From positions 6,279,501-6,343,500 of the forward strand of contig NZ_PEFF01000001.1 in NCBI RefSeq assembly GCF_002754375.1: 64,000 bases of DNA, in the 5' to 3' direction. Source of the stretch: Variovorax sp. 54 (GTDB taxonomy: Bacteria > Pseudomonadota > Gammaproteobacteria > Burkholderiales > Burkholderiaceae_C). Shown here in pieces: positions 59,223 through 64,000 of the stretch. Within the stretch, counting starts at the first letter, position 1, and each line of letters begins with the position of its first letter. The notes under the pieces are model-generated. The model did not search any database. It had not been told where the DNA came from and saw nothing but the letters and a program-made list of their open reading frames with translations. The position numbers and the translations under genes were made by a program.

Positions 59223-60218
59223 ATGCAACGAGACCATTATCCGCACCTGAACCCCTCCGTTTCCATGACAGAACCGACCCTTCACGACGTGGCCTGCAAC
59301 GACGCCCAGGGCGGTCATCGCATGGCCTATTGGCAATGGGGCAACGCGCACAGCGCGCATGTCGTGGTCTGCGTGCATGGGTTGACCCGGCAGGGGCGCG
59401 ACTTCGACGTGCTCGCGCAGGCCATCGTGGCGCGCGCGGGCGGCGATGTGCGCGTGGTCTGTCCCGATGTTGTCGGGCGCGGGCGCAGCGACTGGCTTCG
59501 CGACCCTTCCTTCTATCAAGTGCCGGTGTATGCCGCGGACATGGTGACGCTGATCGCGCAGTTGCACGGCGAGCATCCCATCGACACGCTCGACTACGTC
59601 GGCACCAGCATGGGCGGGCTGATCGGCTTCGTGCTGGCCGGCCACAAGGAACTGCCGCTGCCACGGCCCATTCGCCGTTTCGTCGCGAACGATGTCGGCC
59701 CCACGGTCGAGCCCGCTGCCATCCAGCGCATCGGCGCGTATGTGGGAAAGAGCGGCCAGTTTCCGAGCGTGCAGGCTGCGGCCGACGCGATGTGGGCCCT
59801 GTCGACCACCTTCGGGCCGCACACGCCGGAACAGTGGCGGGCGCTGTCGCAGCACATGGTGGTGCCGGCGTCCGAACGCAGCGCCGACGGTGCCGCCAAG
59901 ACCGCCAGCGCCAGCCCGGTGGGCGAGGGCGCCTGGGTGCTGCACTACGACCCGGCCATCGGCGTGCCGCTGCGCGCCATCACGCCCGAAATCGCAGCGC
60001 AGGGCGGGGCCGTGATGTGGAGCCTGTACGACGCCATCGAAGCGCGCACGCTGCTCACGCGCGGTGCGGTGTCCGACCTGCTGTCCCCCGAGACGGCGGC
60101 GGCGATGACGCAGCGCGGGCCGCGTGCCACGCTCGTCGAGTTCGAGGGCGTGGGCCACGCGCCGACTTTCGTCGATCCCGCACAGGTCGCCGTCGTCACG
60201 AATTTCCTGTTCGATTGA
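59223..60218 (+). CDS. Alpha/beta hydrolase
   Basis: The 331-residue alpha/beta-hydrolase-fold protein has an HGLTRQGRDFDVL oxyanion region, the nucleophile Ser in YVGTSMGGLIGF and the C-terminal His in VEFEGVGHAPTF. It diverges from the 3-hydroxybutyrate dehydrogenase gene, so it may hydrolyse 3-hydroxybutyrate oligomers or esters, but this is inference. The chosen ATG at 59223 has AGG directly before it; an ATG at 59265 (MTEPTLHDV) is also likely. Confidence 0.88.
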   Translation: MQRDHYPHLNPSVSMTEPTLHDVACNDAQGGHRMAYWQWGNAHSAHVVVCVHGLTRQGRDFDVLAQAIVARAGGDVRVVCPDVVGRGRSDWLRDPSFYQVPVYAADMVTLIAQLHGEHPIDTLDYVGTSMGGLIGFVLAGHKELPLPRPIRRFVANDVGPTVEPAAIQRIGAYVGKSGQFPSVQAAADAMWALSTTFGPHTPEQWRALSQHMVVPASERSADGAAKTASASPVGEGAWVLHYDPAIGVPLRAITPEIAAQGGAVMWSLYDAIEARTLLTRGAVSDLLSPETAAAMTQRGPRATLVEFEGVGHAPTFVDPAQVAVVTNFLFD

Positions 60219-60225
60219 GGGCATC

Positions 60226-62466
60226 GTGAAGCGAGAGTCTGGGAACCTTCAGACGGCACCCCTGTCCGACGGCGTCATGGTTGATTACCCGCTGTCGGCC
60301 GCCACGGCCGACCGCTCGCCGGTCATGGAGAACATGCTGGCGCGCGCCCGCGCGTTCGCCGAGCCGCTGATCGCCGATGAAAAACTCGACACCGGCGAGA
60401 ACACGCTGGCGCACGCCGATGCCGTGGCCGCCATCGTCGCGAAGATGGGCGGCTCCGAGGCAATGCAGGCCGCGAGCTACCTCGTGTATTCGTGCCAGCA
60501 CCTGAACCGCCCGCAGGAGGTGATCGCCAAGGTCTTCGGCGACAACTTCGCGGCGCTCGCGGTTGAGACCACCAAGCTCGTGCGCGTGCAGGAGCAGGCG
60601 CGCACGGCCTCGCAAGGGCACCATGGCGAAGGCGCCGGTGCGCAGACCGAGAACGTGCGCAAGATGCTGCTCGCGTTTTCGCGCGACCTGCGCGTCGTGA
60701 TGCTGCGGCTGGCCTCGCGCCTGCAGACGCTGCGACACGCGGCGGCCAGCAAGCAGCCCGCGCCCGAGAGTGTGGCGCGCGAGTCGCTGCAGGTGTTTGC
60801 GCCGCTCGCGAACCGGCTGGGCATCTGGCAGGTGAAGTGGGAGATCGAAGACCTCTCGTTCCGCTTTCTGGAGCCTGACACCTACAAGCTGATCGCGCGG
60901 CTGCTCGACGAGAAGCGCATCGAGCGCGAAGGCCACGTCGAGCAGTTGCGCTCGCAGCTGGAGCACGAACTGCAGGCCGAGGGCGTCAAGGCCACGGTGC
61001 AGGGGCGCCCGAAGAACATCTACAGCATCGTCAAGAAGATGCGCGGCAAGTCGCTCGATTTCGAGCAGGTCTTCGACATCCTCGCGCTGCGCGTGGTGGT
61101 GCAGGACGTGAAGGACTGCTATGCCGCGCTGGCCTGGGTGCACTCGCACTTCCAGCCCATCGACGAAGAATTCGACGACTACATCGCGCGGCCCAAGCCG
61201 AACGGTTATCAGTCGCTGCACACGGTGGTGCGCGAGATCGTCGACGGCAAGGTGGGCAAGCCGATCGAGATCCAGATTCGCACCGAGGAAATGCACGACC
61301 ATGCCGAACATGGCGTGGCCGCGCACTGGGCCTACAAGGAAGCGGGTCACAAGGGCTACGCCGGTGTCTGGGCGAGCGGCGAGTACGACGCCAAGATTGC
61401 GGTGTTGCGCCAACTGTTGGCCTGGGAGCGCGATCTGTCGGGCGGGCTGCAGGGGCAGGGCTTGTTCGACGACCGCATCTATGTGCTCACGCCCGATGCC
61501 GCCATCGTCGAACTGCCGCAGGGCGCGACGCCGGTCGACTTCGCCTACACGGTGCACACGACATTGGGGCATCGCTGCCGCGGTGCGCGTGTCGATGGCG
61601 CGATGGTGCCGCTCAACACGCCGCTGTCGAATGGGCAGACCGTCGAGATCATGGCGGCCAAGGAAGGCGGGCCGTCGCGCGACTGGCTGAATGCAGAGCT
61701 GGGTTATCTCGCGAGCCATCGTGCGCGCGCCAAGGTGCGCGCCTGGTTCAACGCGCAGATCACGCACGAGACCGTGGCGCGCGGACGCGAAGCCGTCGAG
61801 AAGCTGCTGCAGCGCGAAGGCAAGACGGCCATGCGGCTCGAAGACCTGGCCTCGCAGCTCGGCTTCAAGTCGGCGGACCATCTGTTCGAGGTGGTCGGCA
61901 AGGACGAGTTCTCGCTGCGCAACATCGAGACGCTGCTGCGTCCGCCCGAGCCGGCGCTGAATCCCGACGACGGCGTGCAGATCAAGAAGGCGCGCGGCAG
62001 CGAGAAGTCGGGCAAGGGCGGCGTGCTCGTGGTGGGCGTGTCGTCGCTGATGACGCAGCTCGCCAAGTGCTGCAAGCCGGCGCCGCCGGATGCCATCCGC
62101 GGCTTCGTCACGCGCGGCCATGGCGTCAGCGTGCATCGTGCGGACTGCAGCAACTTCCGCACGATGGCCGCGAAGGATGGCGAGCGCGTGATCGATGTCG
62201 AATGGGGCCTGCCGAAGAAGGGCGCCGATGCACCGGTCTACGCGGTGGACGTGGCGGTGGAAGCTGCCGACCGTCAGGGCCTGCTGCGCGATATCTCTGA
62301 TGTGTTTGCGCGCGAGAAGATGAACGTGATCGGCGTGCAGACGCAGTCGATCAAGGGCACGGCCTGGATGACTTTCACCGTGGAAATCGCCGATGCCGCG
62401 CGCCTGACGCAAGTGCTCGGCGTGGTGACGGCAGTGACTGGTGTGCGATCTGCACGTCGGCGCTGA
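60226..62466 (+). CDS. relA: (p)ppGpp synthetase RelA
   Basis: The 746-residue protein makes (p)ppGpp when uncharged tRNA binds the ribosome. The hydrolase (HD) domain is degenerate: the metal-binding His-Asp of SpoT/Rel is missing (SYLVYSCQHLN). The synthetase domain is intact (GRPKNIYSIVKKM, EFDDYIARPKPNGYQSLHT). EFDD is the acidic EXDD motif of monofunctional RelA rather than the RXKD of bifunctional enzymes. A TGS domain, a zinc-finger region (LAKCCKPAPPDAIRGFVTRG) and an ACT domain follow. The start is the GTG at 60226 with GAGG upstream. Confidence 0.94.
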   Translation: MKRESGNLQTAPLSDGVMVDYPLSAATADRSPVMENMLARARAFAEPLIADEKLDTGENTLAHADAVAAIVAKMGGSEAMQAASYLVYSCQHLNRPQEVIAKVFGDNFAALAVETTKLVRVQEQARTASQGHHGEGAGAQTENVRKMLLAFSRDLRVVMLRLASRLQTLRHAAASKQPAPESVARESLQVFAPLANRLGIWQVKWEIEDLSFRFLEPDTYKLIARLLDEKRIEREGHVEQLRSQLEHELQAEGVKATVQGRPKNIYSIVKKMRGKSLDFEQVFDILALRVVVQDVKDCYAALAWVHSHFQPIDEEFDDYIARPKPNGYQSLHTVVREIVDGKVGKPIEIQIRTEEMHDHAEHGVAAHWAYKEAGHKGYAGVWASGEYDAKIAVLRQLLAWERDLSGGLQGQGLFDDRIYVLTPDAAIVELPQGATPVDFAYTVHTTLGHRCRGARVDGAMVPLNTPLSNGQTVEIMAAKEGGPSRDWLNAELGYLASHRARAKVRAWFNAQITHETVARGREAVEKLLQREGKTAMRLEDLASQLGFKSADHLFEVVGKDEFSLRNIETLLRPPEPALNPDDGVQIKKARGSEKSGKGGVLVVGVSSLMTQLAKCCKPAPPDAIRGFVTRGHGVSVHRADCSNFRTMAAKDGERVIDVEWGLPKKGADAPVYAVDVAVEAADRQGLLRDISDVFAREKMNVIGVQTQSIKGTAWMTFTVEIADAARLTQVLGVVTAVTGVRSARRR

Positions 62467-62485
62467 AAAGAGCCATTTCTCCTGC

Positions 62486-62491
62486 TATACT
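62486..62491 (+). promoter_or_regulatory. -10 box of the tRNA-Val promoter
   Basis: TATACT ends 13 bases before the tRNA 5' end, in the gap after relA. A matching -35 (TGAAAA near 62464) is weak. Confidence 0.5.
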
Positions 62492-62504
62492 CGATGCTTC
62501 TCTT

Positions 62505-62581
62505 AGGCGCGTAGCTCAGTTGGTTAGAGCACCACCTTGACATGGTGGGGGTCGTTGGTTCGAATCCAATCGCGCCTACCA
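62505..62581 (+). tRNA. tRNA-Val (anticodon GAC)
   Basis: The 77-nt tRNA has acceptor stem AGGCGCG/CGCGCCT, a D arm with GCTC/GAGC, anticodon stem CCACC/GGTGG with loop TTGACAT (anticodon GAC), T arm GTTCGAATC and an encoded 3' CCA. It is very similar to E. coli tRNA-Val GAC through the central arms. Confidence 0.97.
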
Positions 62582-62589
62582 AATCAAAC

Positions 62590-62636
62590 ACGGGTTGCAG
62601 CGATTTCGCTGCAACCCGTTCGTCGTTTGGACGACG
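62590..62636 (+). terminator. Strong hairpins after tRNA-Val, probable terminator
   Basis: ACGGGTTGCAGCG (62590-62602) and its exact complement (62607-62619) form a 13-bp stem with an ATTT loop. A second hairpin CGTCGT/ACGACG (62621-62626, 62631-62636) follows, then T-rich TGTTTGTCTTTGG. The T-run is imperfect but the stem is very stable. The remaining 62640-62799 holds nothing else I can identify. Confidence 0.7.
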
Positions 62637-62799
62637 TGTTTGTCTTTGGTTCAGCCCGGTCGCCATGAGTGATCGACACAAGCGAAAACCCCTTTCACGG
62701 GCGGCCCTTCGCGCGGTACAGGCAACGTCCCTGGGCCATGTGGTTGTGCTACCTTGAGCGGTCTGCCAACCTTCTCGAATTTCCTTGATAAGCGATCTG

Positions 62800-63171
62800 A
62801 TGAATACGCGATCAACGTCAGTTGATCGGGCGCACGCCGACCACCGCGTGGCCGCATTGCTCAAGCAAGCCCCTCTCGAATTTGCACGCGCGGTTTACGG
62901 CATCAATGACCTTGCTGCTGGCCGCACCGACACCATGGCCGCGCGCGAAGTGGCGCGTGCACAACGACAGGGCATGCCGGTGACCGAAGAGCGCGCCGAG
63001 CAGCGCGCGCGCGCCTACCTTCCGACGGTGGGGCAGGAGCATTGCCCTCGGTGCTGGGTTGTCTACGGGCAGAAGATCCCGCTGCGATTCAGGTTGTCGA
63101 CTCCGGAGCGTCCTGAAACTGCGGCGTGTCATGCGTGTGGCGCCGAGTACGCGACAGCGCAGGACGCGTGA
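62800..63171 (+). CDS. Small zinc-ribbon-like protein of unknown function
   Basis: The 123-residue soluble, Arg/Ala-rich protein has two CXXC pairs, CPRC (near residue 83) and CHAC (near 111), spaced like a zinc ribbon. The N-terminal half is helical (LEFARAVYGINDLAAGRTDTM). An ATG at 62800 is chosen over a TTG at 62785; neither has a strong ribosome-binding site. Function and family are not recognised. It follows tRNA-Val and precedes phaR. Confidence 0.6.
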   Translation: MNTRSTSVDRAHADHRVAALLKQAPLEFARAVYGINDLAAGRTDTMAAREVARAQRQGMPVTEERAEQRARAYLPTVGQEHCPRCWVVYGQKIPLRFRLSTPERPETAACHACGAEYATAQDA

Positions 63172-63267
63172 AGAAAAATCGCGGTCAGGGTAAACCTTGT
63201 CGCGATGCAGCAAAACCGCTCCCTAGAATCATCCGATGACATGGGCGTCCATGTGAAGGAGTCTGTA

Positions 63268-63801
63268 GTGCAGAGCAAGAAGTCCGGGGTGAAGCCGGTA
63301 CAGCGTGTGATCAAGAAGTACCCCAACCGACGGCTCTACGATACGGAGACATCCACGTACATCACGCTGACCGAGGTCAAGCAGCTGGTCATCGCGAACG
63401 CGCAGTTCGTGGTGCGCGACGCCAAGACCGGCGACGACCTCACGCGCAGCATCCTGCTGCAGATCATTCTGGAAGAAGAAGCGGGTGGCGCGCCGATGTT
63501 CACCGAGCAGGTGCTGGCCAACATCATCCGTTTCTACGGGCAGGCCATGCAGGGCTACATGGGCCCCTACCTCGAGAAGAACATCCAGGCCATGACCGAG
63601 GTGCAGGCCCAGCTCACCGAAAAGGCCGAGGGCCTGACGCCCGAGATGTGGTCGCGCTTCATGACCATGCAGTCGCCGATGATCCAGGGGCTGATGGGCA
63701 ATTACGTCGAGCAATCGAAGAACGTCTTCCTGCAGATGCAGGAGCAGATGCAGAAAAACACCGAGCAGGTGCTGGGCGCCTTTGGCATCAAGCGGCCCTG
63801 A
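63268..63801 (+). CDS. phaR: Polyhydroxyalkanoate synthesis repressor PhaR
   Basis: The 177-residue PhaR represses phasin genes and senses polyhydroxybutyrate granules. The N-terminal DNA-binding PHB_acc_N domain (RVIKKYPNRRLYDTETSTYITLTEV) and two PHB_acc repeats (LLQIILEEEAGGAPMFTEQVLANIIRFYG) are clear, and the C terminus is a Met/Gln-rich helix. The GTG at 63268 has a strong AAGGAG six bases upstream, so I prefer it to the ATG at 63241. It indicates that the organism makes polyhydroxybutyrate. Confidence 0.93.
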   Translation: MQSKKSGVKPVQRVIKKYPNRRLYDTETSTYITLTEVKQLVIANAQFVVRDAKTGDDLTRSILLQIILEEEAGGAPMFTEQVLANIIRFYGQAMQGYMGPYLEKNIQAMTEVQAQLTEKAEGLTPEMWSRFMTMQSPMIQGLMGNYVEQSKNVFLQMQEQMQKNTEQVLGAFGIKRP

Positions 63802-63883
63802 GCGCCGCGCGGCGGGCCGCCCGAATGGGGCGACTGTCCGATGAATGCCCCGCTGTCACCGATAGCTGGGACAATAGAGGCCT

Positions 63884-64000
63884 ATGAGCGAAGTTGCCTC
63901 CCCTGAACGTACTGTCACGCCGACCGCCCCCAAGGTCGGCTTCGTGAGCCTTGGCTGCCCCAAGGCTCTCACCGATTCCGAATTGATCCTGACCCGGCTG
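63884..64000 (+). CDS. rimO: Ribosomal protein S12 methylthiotransferase RimO (5' part)
   Basis: RimO methylthiolates Asp89 of ribosomal protein S12. Only the first 39 residues are in the window ([20 protein letters not shown] followed by [15 protein letters not shown]), which shows the RimO-specific VSLGCPKAL(T/V)DSE motif with the first Cys of the N-terminal iron-sulfur site. The gene runs off the right end. Confidence 0.9.
   Translation, partial: MSEVASPERTVTPTAPKVGFVSLGCPKALTDSELILTRL

Noticed and set aside
62505..62636. Possible integration site at tRNA-Val
   Set aside because: No integrase, direct repeat of the tRNA 3' end or foreign-looking genes nearby.
1..64000. CRISPR array, prophage or insertion sequence
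   Set aside because: No regularly spaced repeats, cas genes, phage structural genes, transposase or integrase frames were seen.

Overview
This window is a GC-rich (roughly two-thirds G+C), gene-dense chromosomal segment of a betaproteobacterium. The gene content (PhaR, two Bug-type tripartite tricarboxylate receptors, zapA followed by 6S RNA, mfd-serB, ispD-ispF and OmpR/EnvZ) and the protein sequences look most like Variovorax or a close Comamonadaceae relative (Burkholderiales). That placement is inferred from recognition of families, not from a database search. There is no CRISPR array, prophage, integron or recognisable insertion sequence. Both ends are cut inside genes: the tail of a probable MFS transporter on the left and the start of rimO on the right.

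Layout. 0-1 kb: lgt with a strong terminator. 1.1-6.8 kb: a malonate-utilisation operon made of a GntR regulator, malonyl-CoA decarboxylase, a Bug solute receptor, a crotonase and malonyl-CoA synthetase, with a perfect palindrome in front of the regulator. 6.8-10.3 kb: nitrilase with a divergent AraC regulator, a UspA protein and a TauE/SafE permease. 10.3-11.2 kb: a zapB-like gene, zapA and 6S RNA on the minus strand. 11.3-26.6 kb: a cobalamin locus led by a B12 riboswitch: btuB, cobB, cobP/U, btuF, btuC, btuD, a 262-bp palindromic repeat, cobO, bluB, an ExbB-like protein, a DUF2149 protein, an exported CobN homologue, cobD and a CobC-type aminotransferase. 26.7-39.1 kb: lrgAB, osmC-like, paiB-like, a LysR regulator divergent from a degenerate hydrolase, an RND efflux operon, and MarR divergent from a second Bug receptor. 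39.2-43.1 kb: the rest of the B12 pathway (cobQ, cobT, cobS, cobC phosphatase). 43.1-46.3 kb: an Ivy-domain fusion, then hipB-hipA-nth behind a promoter with two HipB-type operators. 46.4-64 kb: housekeeping genes (aminotransferase, mfd-serB-Ldh, ispDF, ompR/envZ, SIMPL protein, 3-hydroxybutyrate dehydrogenase, relA, tRNA-Val, phaR, rimO).

How the genes work together. The two cobalamin blocks encode uptake across both membranes (BtuB, BtuF, BtuCD), corrin adenosylation (CobO), amidation (CobB, CobQ), lower-ligand synthesis and activation (BluB, CobT), aminopropanol side-chain steps (CobD plus the CobC-like enzyme, CobP/U) and final assembly (CobS, CobC). No early corrin-ring gene is in the window, so this reads as salvage plus late synthesis. 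The most intriguing part is the translationally coupled trio ExbB-like/DUF2149/CobN. This CobN has a signal peptide and a C-terminal membrane anchor, and no CobS/CobT chelatase ATPase partners are nearby. That suggests a proton-motive-force-linked periplasmic tetrapyrrole-handling machine rather than the cytoplasmic cobaltochelatase.
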